Translations under genes and position numbers: made by a program | Source of the DNA: JBFXCK01 sp050182275 | Lineage (GTDB): Bacteria; Pseudomonadota; Alphaproteobacteria; SHNJ01 | Reading direction: 5' to 3' | Assembly: GCA_050182275.1 (NCBI GenBank) | Contig: JBFXCK010000001.1 | Span: forward strand, 186,001-250,000 | DNA length: 64,000 nucleotides | Notes under the pieces: model-generated | What the model saw: only the letters and a program-made list of their open reading frames with translations | Database searches by the model: none | Told to the model about the DNA's origin: nothing | In this document: positions 1 through 8,078 of the stretch, one piece after another | Layout: each line of letters begins with the position of its first letter | Position numbering within the stretch: position 1 is the stretch's first letter

Positions 1-106
1 GGATAATGGCCTGGTGCCCCAAATGTACGCCATCAAAATTGCCGATCGCCAGAACCGCATCCTGGGCGCTTGAGGGGATTTCATGCAAATGACGAAACAG
101 CCGCAT
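1..106 (-). CDS. ribF: Bifunctional riboflavin kinase/FAD synthetase RibF, 5' end only
   Basis: The reverse strand from 106 gives an in-frame start and 35 codons that run off the window edge. The peptide begins MRLFRHLHEIP and contains GNFDGVHLGHQ, the N-terminal nucleotidyl-transferase signature of RibF, with the HxGH ATP-binding motif. The full protein phosphorylates riboflavin to FMN and adenylates FMN to FAD in the cytoplasm. It lies 41 bases downstream of the MaoC gene on the same strand, probably co-transcribed. The C-terminal kinase domain is outside the window. Confidence 0.9.
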   Translation of the reverse strand, partial: MRLFRHLHEIPSSAQDAVLAIGNFDGVHLGHQAII

Positions 107-147
107 AGCACGATTAAATAGCAGTCCGGCCTTTTAAAGGAAAGCTT

Positions 148-591
148 TTAAGCCGCGGCAGCTTTGCTGGGCACCATAATCAAGGCTTCGCCTTCCAGCA
201 CCACCTTGTCATTGACCGAACAGGTGGTGGTGAAGGTTACGCGCTTTTTTTCGGCATTCAGTTCGGCGACCGTAACTTGGGTGCGCACGGTTTCGCCGAT
301 TTTAACCGGCGCCTTGAATTTCAAATTTTGCGATAAATAAATACTGCCCGGCCCCGGCAATTTGGTGCCCAGCACGGCGGAAATAAAACTGGCGGTTAAA
401 ATGCCGTGGGCGATGCGGGTTTTGAACATGGTTTTTTTGGCGTAATCTTCGTTCAGATGAACCGGGTTGGTATCGCCCGAAATTTTAGCGAAGCTGACAA
501 TATCGGCTTCGGAAACCGTGTTGGAAGCAGTGGCGCTCATGCCCACTGTCAGATCTTCAAAATATAAGCCGTTTGTTTCATTAGCCGCCAT
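148..591 (-). CDS. MaoC-like (R)-specific enoyl-CoA hydratase
   Basis: This 147-residue protein is a single hot-dog fold of the MaoC/PhaJ type. The hydratase-2 motif SGDTNPVH (residues 38-45) supplies the catalytic Asp40 and His45, followed by AHGILTASFIS, typical of PhaJ-like single-domain hydratases. Family members hydrate trans-2-enoyl-CoA to (R)-3-hydroxyacyl-CoA, which could feed PHA synthesis. The pha operon in this window makes that plausible but does not prove it. The gene is upstream of ribF on the same strand. Substrate chain length cannot be read from the sequence. Confidence 0.85.
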   Translation of the reverse strand: MAANETNGLYFEDLTVGMSATASNTVSEADIVSFAKISGDTNPVHLNEDYAKKTMFKTRIAHGILTASFISAVLGTKLPGPGSIYLSQNLKFKAPVKIGETVRTQVTVAELNAEKKRVTFTTTCSVNDKVVLEGEALIMVPSKAAAA

Positions 592-676
592 GGGACACCA
601 TCCAGAAAAGAGAAATTATAGGAAAGATAAAGCCGCAATCCACTTCCGTATTATAGCCTAAAAGTGAATAATAGCT

Positions 677-688
677 TAACTATAGTTA
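677..688. promoter_or_regulatory. 12-bp perfect palindrome between divergent genes
   Basis: TAACTATAGTTA is a perfect palindrome in the AT-rich space between the minus-strand hydratase gene (start 591) and the plus-strand small exported protein (start 753). Its position would suit an operator for either gene, but no known regulator motif is recognised and a chance palindrome is possible. Confidence 0.25.
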
Positions 689-752
689 TCTTTTGTGGCT
701 TTGTTCACGCTTCTTTTAGTGCTTGGCGGCATAATAAAGAAGGAGAAACGCC

Positions 753-1025
753 ATGCGCCAAACCTTATTGTTTTTGATTGTTTTGGGCATATTAGGCTTA
801 GCCGGTCATCCGGCATTGGCCTTGGCCATTACGCCTGCCGGTGCGGAAAAGGCTGCCGGTATGTCTGGGGCCATTTTTGTCAAATCGGGCAATATGTATG
901 ATTCGATGAAAAGACTCGGCAATTCCACTCAAAAAACTTTCAATCAATTGGACCGCAAAATGCAACCCGCGCATAAGCCCCCTAAACCTTATACTAAGCC
1001 GGCGAAGCCGAAACGCTATAAATAG
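753..1025 (+). CDS. Small exported protein of unknown function
   Basis: A 90-residue protein with a classical Sec signal peptide: basic start MRQ, hydrophobic stretch at about residues 4-24 and a likely cleavage after an Ala-x-Ala region (ALALA) near residue 25. The mature part has no cysteine. Its C-terminal 20 or so residues are a proline/lysine-rich tail with repeated KP pairs, so the protein is strongly basic at its end. The start at 753 is fixed by a good Shine-Dalgarno AAGGAG at 738-743. No family is recognised. A periplasmic or envelope-associated role is inferred from the signal peptide only. Confidence 0.6.
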   Translation: MRQTLLFLIVLGILGLAGHPALALAITPAGAEKAAGMSGAIFVKSGNMYDSMKRLGNSTQKTFNQLDRKMQPAHKPPKPYTKPAKPKRYK

Positions 1026-1105
1026 TCCTTTTGCGGGCGCGAGCAAGGGGCATTGCGCCAAATCCCATAATCCGCTTTAAATAGGCTTCTTTTTAGGAGC
1101 CTTTC

Positions 1106-2317
1106 ATGGCAAGTTCCAAAGCCGCTTTTGCCGGCCATCTACAAAATCAATTGCGCGATATTCAGGCCCAAGGCTTATTCAAGCAAGAGCGGGTGATCAC
1201 CACTTCGCAGCATCCGCATATCAAGGTGCAGGGTGAGGGCGGCGAAAAATCCGTGCTTAATTTTTGCGCCAATAATTATTTGGGTTTGGCGAATCACTCT
1301 TCCCTTATTCAGGCCGCCGAAGCGGCGTTAGAAAGCCATGGCATTGGCATGGCATCGGTGCGTTTTATTTGCGGCACGCAAGATTTGCATCAGGAATTGG
1401 AAAAGCGCTTGGCCCAGTTTTTGGGCATGGAAGATTGCATCTTATACCCTTCCGCTTTCGACGCCAATGGCGGTTTGTTTGAAACTTTGCTGGGCGAGGA
1501 AGATGCGATTATTTCCGATACGCTTAACCACGCTAGCATTATCGATGGCATCCGCCTGTGCAAAGCCAAGCGCTTTCGCTACGCTAATAACGATATGGCG
1601 GAATTAGAGGCAAGACTAGCCGAGGCCAAAGATGCCCGCTTTAAATTAATCGCAACTGATGGCGTGTTTTCGATGGACGGCATTATCGCCGATCTTGAAA
1701 AAATTTGCGATCTGGCCGGCCGCTATGGCGCTTTAGTAATGGTCGATGATTGCCATGCCACCGGCTTTTTAGGCAAAAACGGCCGCGGCAGCCATGAATA
1801 CCGTAATGTCATGAATCGCATCGATATTATCACCGGGACCTTGGGCAAAGCATTGGGCGGCGCATCGGGCGGATTTACGGCGGCATCCAAGGAAATTGTC
1901 GGCTTTTTGCGCCAGCGCTCCAGGCCCTATTTATTTTCCAACGCGGTGGCTCCGCCTTTAGTGGCGGCGGCGATCGCGGCGCTTGATGTGGTGGAAAAAG
2001 ACGGCATCCGCCTGCGCGAGCAACTGCAAAAAAACGCCCAGCAATTTCGCGACGGCATGACGAAGCTTGGGTTTACTTTGGTGCCGGGCGAACATCCGAT
2101 CATTCCCGTCATGCTGGGCGATGCCAAGCTGGCGCAAGATATGGCGGCAGCCTTATTGGAGGAAGGGATTTATGTGGTCGGTTTCTTTTACCCCGTGGTG
2201 CCGATGGGAAAAGCCCGCATCCGCACGCAAATGTCGGCGGCGCACACGGCGCAAGACGTAATGCGCGCGGTTGATGCTTTTGGCAAAGTCGGCAAGCAAT
2301 TAAAAATCATTCAATAG
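1106..2317 (+). CDS. kbl: 2-amino-3-ketobutyrate CoA ligase (glycine C-acetyltransferase)
   Basis: This 403-residue PLP enzyme belongs to the alpha-oxoamine synthase family. It carries VDDCHATG (residues 213-220, with PLP-contacting Asp and His) and GTLGKALGG, whose Lys248 is the Schiff-base lysine. It splits 2-amino-3-ketobutyrate with CoA to glycine and acetyl-CoA, the second step of threonine degradation. The partner dehydrogenase tdh starts 7 bases after the stop, so the two form an operon. A TAGGAG ribosome-binding site precedes the ATG. Length and motifs match Kbl better than the related BioF or HemA. Confidence 0.95.
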   Translation: MASSKAAFAGHLQNQLRDIQAQGLFKQERVITTSQHPHIKVQGEGGEKSVLNFCANNYLGLANHSSLIQAAEAALESHGIGMASVRFICGTQDLHQELEKRLAQFLGMEDCILYPSAFDANGGLFETLLGEEDAIISDTLNHASIIDGIRLCKAKRFRYANNDMAELEARLAEAKDARFKLIATDGVFSMDGIIADLEKICDLAGRYGALVMVDDCHATGFLGKNGRGSHEYRNVMNRIDIITGTLGKALGGASGGFTAASKEIVGFLRQRSRPYLFSNAVAPPLVAAAIAALDVVEKDGIRLREQLQKNAQQFRDGMTKLGFTLVPGEHPIIPVMLGDAKLAQDMAAALLEEGIYVVGFFYPVVPMGKARIRTQMSAAHTAQDVMRAVDAFGKVGKQLKIIQ

Positions 2318-2324
2318 GTGATTC

Positions 2325-3347
2325 ATGCAAGCACTAGTGAAGGCAAAATCAGAAACGGGCCTATGGCAGCAAGAGGTGCCAAACCCCAAAATCGGCCCAA
2401 ATGATGTGCTGATCAAAATCAAAAAAACCGCGATTTGCGGCACCGATTTGCATATTTATAAATGGGATGCTTGGGCCGCGCGCACCATTCCAACCCCGAT
2501 GGTGGTAGGGCATGAATATGCCGGCGTGATCGCAGAAATGGGCAGCGAAGTAAAAGGCTTAAAAATCGGCCAGCGTGTTTCCGGCGAAGGGCATATTACG
2601 TGCGGCCAGTGCCGCAATTGCCGGGTTGGGCGGCGTCATTTGTGCCCGAACACGATTGGCGTCGGCGTGAACAGGGCAGGGGCATTCGCCGAATATTTGG
2701 CGATTCCGGCCGAAAATGTTTTTCCGATTCCCGATTCCATTCCCGATGAAATCGCCGCCATTTTTGATCCGTTGGGCAATGCGGTGCATACGGCTTTGGC
2801 GTTCAACCCCATTGGCGCCGATATTTTAATTACCGGCGCTGGGCCGATTGGCTGCATGGCGGCGGCGATTTGCCGGAAAGTGGGCGCCCGCCATGTGGTG
2901 GTGACCGATATTAATGATTACCGTTTAGATCTCGCGCGCAAAATGGGCGCGAGCCTTGCCATCAATGTGCGCCAAGAATCGATCAAAGACACTATTGCCA
3001 AGCTTGGCATACAGGAAGGCTTCGATATTGGCTTGGAAATGTCGGGGCATGATGCGGGGTTGGAAGATTTGCTTGAACATACGATGAATGGTGGCCAAAT
3101 CGCCATTTTGGGCATTTTTCCGAACAAGGTGGCGATTGATTGGGATAAGGTTATTTTCAAGGGCCTTACCCTTAAAGGCATTTACGGGCGGGAAATTTTT
3201 AACACCTGGTATCAAATGGTGGCGTTAATCAATAGCGGCCTTGATGTTAGCCCGGTTATTACCCACCGCCTGAATTTCAAGGAATTTGATAAGGGCTTCA
3301 ATATGTTGCTAAAAGGCCAGGCCGCTAAGGTGGTAATGGATTGGTAA
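2325..3347 (+). CDS. tdh: L-threonine 3-dehydrogenase
   Basis: A 340-residue medium-chain zinc alcohol dehydrogenase. The catalytic zinc ligands Cys38, His63 and Glu64 are in place (ICGTDLH and VVGHEY). The structural-zinc lobe has four cysteines in GHITCGQCRNCRVGRRHLC, and the NAD site is GAGPIGCMAAA. It oxidises L-threonine to 2-amino-3-ketobutyrate, the substrate of Kbl encoded just upstream. Length and residue positions match the E. coli enzyme closely. Cytoplasmic. Confidence 0.95.
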   Translation: MQALVKAKSETGLWQQEVPNPKIGPNDVLIKIKKTAICGTDLHIYKWDAWAARTIPTPMVVGHEYAGVIAEMGSEVKGLKIGQRVSGEGHITCGQCRNCRVGRRHLCPNTIGVGVNRAGAFAEYLAIPAENVFPIPDSIPDEIAAIFDPLGNAVHTALAFNPIGADILITGAGPIGCMAAAICRKVGARHVVVTDINDYRLDLARKMGASLAINVRQESIKDTIAKLGIQEGFDIGLEMSGHDAGLEDLLEHTMNGGQIAILGIFPNKVAIDWDKVIFKGLTLKGIYGREIFNTWYQMVALINSGLDVSPVITHRLNFKEFDKGFNMLLKGQAAKVVMDW

Positions 3348-3405
3348 TCTCTTACGGCTATAATCGGATTTCTCTTTAGGATAAACTCTGATATACTAGC
3401 CTTTA

Positions 3406-4041
3406 ATGACAGCTCCATTGCCGCAAAAACCCAGCTCTGCCGCCTTGGTTACGGCGCTTAACCCCCAGCATGGGCAGGGGCTGAAAAGATTTTTGACCGT
3501 TATATGGGAAAGCGGCCTTGCCCTTTTGGCGGCGTTTGCCAGGCCCTCCGCAATTCCCGAAAAGTTACGCCCGCATCCTCTTTCCCCGGCGGAAGAAGCA
3601 TTGCAGAATTTGCCCCAGCGCACGGCTAAACCCATTCGACCCGCAGACCAAGAGCTTGGCAACTTATTGCGGCAAACGTTTAATATTGTGGGATTGCCTC
3701 GTCCAGCAGCACAAGCACAGCGCCAGAAGATTTTTGATCAAGCGATGAATTTAATCATGATGAAAGGGGCCGATCCCAATCTTTCCATAAAGAACGGAGA
3801 GCGCTTAGAGCATGTCGCCGCCCGCCTTGGCCCGGTGGCGATGGAATTCTTTATAAAGAATGGCGGAAAATTCACCGATAAAACCGGCGGTGATTCAGGC
3901 TTAACCTCGGCCCATATCGCCGCTGAAAATCCGTCAAGCTTTGAAATTTACCGCCAATTGGGCGGACCTGTTCACGAGCGGAAATTGTATGATGTTTGGA
4001 CGCCGGCCCATATTCTTGCCGCGGCTAAAACCCGTTCCTGA
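3406..4041 (+). CDS. Ankyrin-repeat protein, possibly C-terminally truncated
   Basis: A 211-residue protein. Residues 1-100 are low in recognisable structure (proline/alanine-rich, with a hydrophobic patch at 29-46). From about residue 107 there are ankyrin-type units: a half unit ending MMKGADPNLS (118-127), full units at about 130-160 (ERLEHVAARLGPVAMEFFIKNGG) and 162-194 (SGLTSAHIAAEN), and a last unit that stops after HILAAAK at the C-terminus. The array therefore ends inside a repeat, next to a tRNA gene. A TATACT hexamer at 3392-3397 lies just upstream and no clear ribosome-binding site is seen. Ankyrin repeats bind proteins; the target is unknown. Confidence 0.6.
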   Translation: MTAPLPQKPSSAALVTALNPQHGQGLKRFLTVIWESGLALLAAFARPSAIPEKLRPHPLSPAEEALQNLPQRTAKPIRPADQELGNLLRQTFNIVGLPRPAAQAQRQKIFDQAMNLIMMKGADPNLSIKNGERLEHVAARLGPVAMEFFIKNGGKFTDKTGGDSGLTSAHIAAENPSSFEIYRQLGGPVHERKLYDVWTPAHILAAAKTRS

Positions 4042-4068
4042 TTTTCTAAAAAATATTTCCTAAAATTT

Positions 4069-4155
4069 TGGTGCCCCCGGGGAGGGTCGAACTCCCACTC
4101 TGTTGCCAGAAGTAGATTTTGAGTCTACCGCGTCTGCCAGTTCCGCCACAGGGGC
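4069..4155 (-). tRNA. tRNA-Leu (anticodon CAA)
   Basis: Read on the minus strand, the acceptor arm GCCCCTG pairs with CGGGGGC, followed by discriminator A and an encoded CCA (4069-4071). The anticodon arm GTAGA-CTCAAAA-TCTAC gives anticodon CAA, which decodes UUG. The variable arm is long, as expected for class II leucine tRNAs, and the T arm is GGGAG-TTCGACC-CTCCC. The gene sits between the convergent ankyrin gene and the DedA-family gene. Such tRNA 3' ends are common integration targets, but no integrase is present here. Confidence 0.95.
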
Positions 4156-4249
4156 CTTAAGGGCACGCATCATAGCGGGGATAATTTTTACGTCAACACT
4201 CTTTAAGCCGCCTTGTTTTTGCCGCGTTGGCGTGGTTAGTGGCCGCATC

Positions 4250-4828
4250 ATGCTCCGCCGCCTTTATCAATGGACATTATCTTTAAGCGCCAAGCCAGGG
4301 GCTAGCTGGGCCTTGGCCGCGGTTAGTTTTGCCGAATCTTCGGTTTTTTTGATCCCGCCCGATGTGATGCTGATCCCGATGTGCCTGGCCGACCGGACTA
4401 AGGCTTGGTTTTACGCAACTATTTGCACCATTGCCTCGGTATTGGGCGGTATCGCCGGCTATGCGATCGGTTATTTTTTATATGAAACCGTGGGTGAATG
4501 GATTGTGGCCACGTACGGGCTAGAATCGGGCTTCAATCATTTCGCGGTATTATTTCAGCAATATGGCGGGTGGGTGGTGTTGATTAAAGGGTTAACCCCC
4601 ATTCCCTATAAATTGGTAACAATCGCCAGCGGGGTATTCAGCCTGAATATGGGGATTTTTATTACGGCCTCCATCATATCGCGGGGCGCCAGGTTCTTTT
4701 TATTAGCGGCGTTATTGCATCATTATGGCGAGCCGATGAAGGCCTTTATCGAGAAATATTTGGAATGGGTTAGCCTTGTTTTATTAGCCCTGGTGGTTGG
4801 CGGGTTTTTGCTGCTAAAATATTTTTAA
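4250..4828 (+). CDS. DedA/YqaA-family inner membrane protein
   Basis: About 192 residues with four or five membrane segments. The ESSVFLIPPDVMLIP region and GGIAGYAIGYFLYE, then LIKGLTPIPYKLVTIASGVF, are typical of the SNARE-associated (DedA) family. The Arg of SRGARFF is the conserved basic residue of the second re-entrant half. Relatives transport or flip lipid carriers such as undecaprenyl phosphate; the substrate is not known here. An upstream extension to 4103 would run through the tRNA gene, so the ATG at 4250 is preferred. The stop TAA shares its last base with the ATG of dsbB, which implies translational coupling. Confidence 0.85.
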   Translation: MLRRLYQWTLSLSAKPGASWALAAVSFAESSVFLIPPDVMLIPMCLADRTKAWFYATICTIASVLGGIAGYAIGYFLYETVGEWIVATYGLESGFNHFAVLFQQYGGWVVLIKGLTPIPYKLVTIASGVFSLNMGIFITASIISRGARFFLLAALLHHYGEPMKAFIEKYLEWVSLVLLALVVGGFLLLKYF

Positions 4829-5325
4829 TGTCGTCTTTTCTAAGATCTCCCTTGGTTTTTGGTTTTGCCGCCGTGGCCGCCTTGGCGGGGGCGTATATTT
4901 TTCAATATGGCTTTGGCCTAGCGCCTTGCCCTTTATGCCTGTATCAGCGCTGGCCTTATATGGCGGCGATCGCCTTTAGTTTGCTGGCCTATAGTTTCCG
5001 GCATAAGCCGCTTTATGGAGTATGGCTGGGATTGCTGGCCCTGTCATTTTGGTTAAGCGCCGCGCTGGCTTTATTCCATGTGGGGGTCGAACAGCATTGG
5101 TGGCGGGGATTGGATAGCTGTCAGGGGCAAGCAATACCCACCAACCTGGAAGAGTTGCGCGCAATGATCGAAAACGCCCAGCCGGCCAGATGTGATGAGA
5201 TCGCCTGGTCTTTCCTGGGTATTTCGATTGCCGGTTATAATTTAATCTATGCCGCCATTATGGGATATTTCGCCACCCGTTTTGCCCTAAAGGACGCCGC
5301 CCATGGCCAAACCCAAGCGCGCTAA
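4828..5325 (+). CDS. dsbB: Disulfide bond formation protein B
   Basis: A 165-residue inner membrane protein with four predicted helices. The first periplasmic loop has the redox pair Cys34-Cys37 (CPLC), followed by the quinone-contact region LYQRWPY. The second loop has Cys98 and Cys122. DsbB reoxidises periplasmic DsbA and passes electrons to ubiquinone, and the ubiquinone enzyme Coq7 is encoded next door. The gene overlaps the upstream DedA-family gene by one base and coq7 by 23 bases. Confidence 0.92.
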   Translation: MSSFLRSPLVFGFAAVAALAGAYIFQYGFGLAPCPLCLYQRWPYMAAIAFSLLAYSFRHKPLYGVWLGLLALSFWLSAALALFHVGVEQHWWRGLDSCQGQAIPTNLEELRAMIENAQPARCDEIAWSFLGISIAGYNLIYAAIMGYFATRFALKDAAHGQTQAR

Positions 5326-5887
5326 AAACGCCAAGAAAATGAAAAAAAGGCCGGCTTATTTACCGGGCGATTTAACCCATCAAGCTTTGATCGACCGCAT
5401 CATCCGCGTCGATCACGCCGGTGAATATGGCGCGAAAAGAATTTACCAAGGCCAATTGGCGGTTTTGCGCGGCACGCCATCGGAAAATTTGATCCGTGAA
5501 ATGCAAGAGCATGAATTAGAGCATTTAGAATATTTCGAAAAAGAAATACCAAAACGCAATGCCCGTCCCACCGCGCTGTTGCCGCTGTGGCATATGCTAG
5601 GCTTTGCTTTAGGTGCTGGTACAGCGCTGTTGGGCGAGAAGGCGGCGATGGCCTGCACCATTGCGGTTGAAGAAGTGATTGAACAGCATTACCAAAAACA
5701 ATTATTGGCATTGGGCGGCAAGGAAAAAGATTTGGCCAAACATATCGAAAAATTCTGCGCCGAGGAGGTTCACCACCGCGATATTGGCGTTGCACAGGGC
5801 GGGCGCGAAGCGCCGGGCTTTCAAATCTTGGAAAAAGCTATCAAGACCGCCTCAAAAGCGGCGATTTGGCTAAGCGAGCGCGTTTAA
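5303..5887 (+). CDS. coq7: 3-demethoxyubiquinol 3-hydroxylase Coq7
   Basis: A 194-residue ferritin-like di-iron hydroxylase of the Coq7/UbiF-alternative family. Metal ligands are visible as Glu41 in DHAGEYGA, the EHELEH segment (Glu71 and His74), the EEVIEQHY segment and EEVHHRD near residue 155. It hydroxylates demethoxyubiquinol late in ubiquinone synthesis, at the membrane. The N-terminus is very lysine-rich (residues 3-16). The start lies inside dsbB, overlapping by 23 bases; a later start would lose only the basic tail. The 3' end overlaps the convergent membrane-protein gene by 4 bases. Confidence 0.92.
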   Translation: MAKPKRAKNAKKMKKRPAYLPGDLTHQALIDRIIRVDHAGEYGAKRIYQGQLAVLRGTPSENLIREMQEHELEHLEYFEKEIPKRNARPTALLPLWHMLGFALGAGTALLGEKAAMACTIAVEEVIEQHYQKQLLALGGKEKDLAKHIEKFCAEEVHHRDIGVAQGGREAPGFQILEKAIKTASKAAIWLSERV

Positions 5888-6273
5888 AGTTTAAAATCGT
5901 GCTTCGGCCAGACATATTTTAAGAAAAACCATGCCGCCGTTATAATGGTGAATAGCAGAATGTTGAACATGCGCGGCAGCTGATACACCATCATTGCCTG
6001 GCCGCCGCTGCCGAAAGAATCGGCAAAAATTTGCGCCAGCCATAACAGGAAGATCACGATGTTGGGCAAAATCACAAATAGGAAAGCCCATTTTGTCAGA
6101 TAGCGCGATACTTCCATCATTTGCAGCACGAAGGGTATCAATAAAACCGGCCAGGCAAAGGAAAAAACCAATTGCTTAACGACCGAGCCGCTATAAAGCC
6201 CATGAAAGTACAAAGCAATATAGGCGAAAATAATTACATATGCCCAAATGCGGTTTGAATGATGCGTTGCCAT
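5884..6273 (-). CDS. Small integral membrane protein of unknown function
   Basis: A 129-residue protein with about four hydrophobic segments (roughly residues 9-25, 35-50, 63-85 and 103-120) and few charged residues. The start at 6273 is chosen because a GGAGG ribosome-binding site lies just upstream, inside the end of the HNH gene. A start farther upstream would overlap that gene by over 100 bases. The two genes are 4 bases apart and probably co-transcribed. No family is recognised. Confidence 0.65.
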   Translation of the reverse strand: MATHHSNRIWAYVIIFAYIALYFHGLYSGSVVKQLVFSFAWPVLLIPFVLQMMEVSRYLTKWAFLFVILPNIVIFLLWLAQIFADSFGSGGQAMMVYQLPRMFNILLFTIITAAWFFLKYVWPKHDFKL

Positions 6274-6277
6274 AAAA

Positions 6278-6844
6278 TCAAGCCTCCAATTCGGTGTCCC
6301 AGTAAAGATAATCGCGCCAGGAATGGTGCAAATAATTAGGTGGAAAAGCGCGGCCATTTTCCTGCAATTGGTTGGTTGAGGGCGGCTTTGGTTCATGCAG
6401 CAAAGGCATTCTGGCCTCCTTCGGCGAGCGTGAACCTTTTTCCAAATTGCAGCAAGCGCAGGCCGTTACCACATTGCTCCAAGTGGTGCGCCCGCCGCGG
6501 CTGCGCGAAATAACGTGATCGAAAGTTAGATATTGAGTGGGAAAACGCTCACCGCAATATTGGCAAGTAAAACGGTCGCGCAAGAAAACATTAAAACGGG
6601 TGAAGGCAGGGCGCTTAGAAGTTTCAATATATTCTTTCAGCGCAATGACCGATGGCAATTTGATGGTTGTGCCGGGGCTGCGCACCAAGCGGTCGTATTC
6701 GCTTAACACGGCGACACGGTCAAGGCATACGGCTTTAATCGTATCTTGCCACGACCATAAGGATAAGGGGTAATAAGAGAGCGGGCGGAAATCCGCATTC
6801 AACACCAGCGCCGGACAAGCTTCTAAGCTTAAGGGCGCTAACAT
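6278..6844 (-). CDS. HNH endonuclease family protein
   Basis: A 188-residue protein with a zinc-stabilised HNH fold: CQYCGERF provides the first cysteine pair, FDHVISRSRGG the catalytic His, WSNVVTAC the Asn, and CACCNLEKG the second pair. Stand-alone HNH proteins of this length, starting LSLEACPALVLNADFRPL, are widespread and chromosomal in alphaproteobacteria. Their exact task, such as repair-linked nicking, is not established. ATG 6844 has an AGGAGG ribosome-binding site at 5-base spacing and is preferred over TTG at 6847. Confidence 0.88.
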   Translation of the reverse strand: MLAPLSLEACPALVLNADFRPLSYYPLSLWSWQDTIKAVCLDRVAVLSEYDRLVRSPGTTIKLPSVIALKEYIETSKRPAFTRFNVFLRDRFTCQYCGERFPTQYLTFDHVISRSRGGRTTWSNVVTACACCNLEKGSRSPKEARMPLLHEPKPPSTNQLQENGRAFPPNYLHHSWRDYLYWDTELEA

Positions 6845-7187
6845 CAAATCCTCCTGCTAGAAGATCGAGTTTTTTTGTTGGACCAGACACGCATCCTTTC
6901 ACTATATCGCCTAAAGGTAATTTTTCAATATATGCCAGGGCTTTTGGCGAAATTTAGCCCCTATTGTGGTTTGGTGGGGCCCGTAAAAGAATAGTAACGG
7001 AAATTTTTTATTACCCGAACCTTAAGAATCCCCTTACAGGCCCCACCCTCAGTATGGCGGGATGGCGTTAATAAATTCTTTATTTTTCATGGGCTTACTG
7101 TGCAGCGCAGCATGGTGTTTCTTTGGGGAAACAGTCATTGTTTTATAAGTATTTTTTTGTTATGGTACGCTGGTAGAGGGAAAACTC
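6845..7187. other. 343-base intergenic region between divergent genes
   Basis: This AT-rich spacer separates the minus-strand HNH gene from the plus-strand solute-binding protein gene. Apart from the HNH ribosome-binding site at its left edge and the promoter candidate at 7138-7166, no open frame, RNA fold, operator palindrome or repeat was recognised in it. Confidence 0.4.
7138..7166 (+). promoter_or_regulatory. Candidate sigma-70 promoter for the solute-binding protein gene
   Basis: TTGTTT at 7138-7143 and TATGGT at 7161-7166 are separated by exactly 17 bases, 22 bases before the start codon. An AGAGGGA ribosome-binding site follows. The hexamers match the consensus only partly, so this is a guess from spacing and position. 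Confidence 0.35.
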
Positions 7188-8078
7188 ATGAATAAGCGTG
7201 ATTTTTTAAAGTTTCTTGGTACTGCTTCAGTAGCAGCACCCGTTGCGGCAATAACTAGTGCTTTAGTCTCCCCCTATCCTAATTCAATCAGGAAAGAGGA
7301 AGCCGCGGTAGAGCGCATTTTGCGCACCGGCATTATCCGCGCTGGTTATATCATTTATGAACCTGCTTTTACTAAAGATCCCAACACCAACCAGTTGAGT
7401 GGTTTTGTTTTTGATCTAGCGGAAAAAATAGCCGCTAACCTTAAGTTGCGTATTGAATGGGTTGAGGAAGTATCTTTTGGAACAGCGCTAAGTGGCTTGG
7501 AAACCGGACGTTATGATTTTGTAGCTTCACCCTTCTGGCCGAATGCAATTCGCGCCAGATTAGCGGATTTCTGTCAGCCAATTTTTTATAGCGCGATTGG
7601 AGTTTTTGTTCAGCAAAACGATAACCGTTTTAACGATCTTGAGCGGATTAATGATCCTACGGTTCGTATTTCTACGATTGATGGTGAAATGGCGGCAATG
7701 CTGGCCAGTGAGCGTTTTCCTAACGCTGCCCAGTTTTCCTTACCACAAAGCGCGGATATTTCTTTAATGTTGTTAAATGTTGTTTTGGGCAAAGCGGATG
7801 TAGCTATTACTGAAGTAGCCCTAGCCAACCAATTTATAAAAAAGAATCCTGGGAAATTAAAAAATATTGCTGCCTATAGACCTCTTCAAGTTTTTCCAAA
7901 TGTTTTTCCTGTAAAGCGTAGCGAAACAGGTTTGCAGAATATGATTAATGTTGCTTTAGAAGAGCTGCTTAATTCTGGTTATGTTGATCAGTTATTGGAT
8001 GCGGCGGAACCAAATAAAGGCGACTATTATCGTGTAGCCCTTCCTTATCGTACTCCGCAAGCTGTTTTTGCGGACTAA
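7188..8078 (+). CDS. Exported family 3 extracellular solute-binding protein
   Basis: A 296-residue protein starting MNKRDFLKFLG with a hydrophobic stretch to about residue 28. The KRxFLK start resembles a twin-arginine leader with Lys in place of the first Arg. The body follows the SBP_bac_3 pattern: RILRTGIIRAGY, LSGFVFDLAEKIAANL, ALSGLETGRYDFV and GKADVAITEVALA. Such proteins bind amino acids or similar small solutes in the periplasm for an ABC importer or sensor. No permease or ATPase gene is adjacent, so it is an orphan. Its codons are visibly richer in A/T than those of neighbouring genes, which hints at acquisition. Confidence 0.8.
   Translation: MNKRDFLKFLGTASVAAPVAAITSALVSPYPNSIRKEEAAVERILRTGIIRAGYIIYEPAFTKDPNTNQLSGFVFDLAEKIAANLKLRIEWVEEVSFGTALSGLETGRYDFVASPFWPNAIRARLADFCQPIFYSAIGVFVQQNDNRFNDLERINDPTVRISTIDGEMAAMLASERFPNAAQFSLPQSADISLMLLNVVLGKADVAITEVALANQFIKKNPGKLKNIAAYRPLQVFPNVFPVKRSETGLQNMINVALEELLNSGYVDQLLDAAEPNKGDYYRVALPYRTPQAVFAD

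Noticed and set aside
4103..4249. Extended start of the DedA-family gene
   Set aside because: The extension would read through the tRNA-Leu gene; the ATG at 4250 begins the conserved part.
6845..7187. Possible CtrA-type site around TTAAGAATCCCCTTA
   Set aside because: The spacing and the second half-site do not match TTAA-N7-TTAA.
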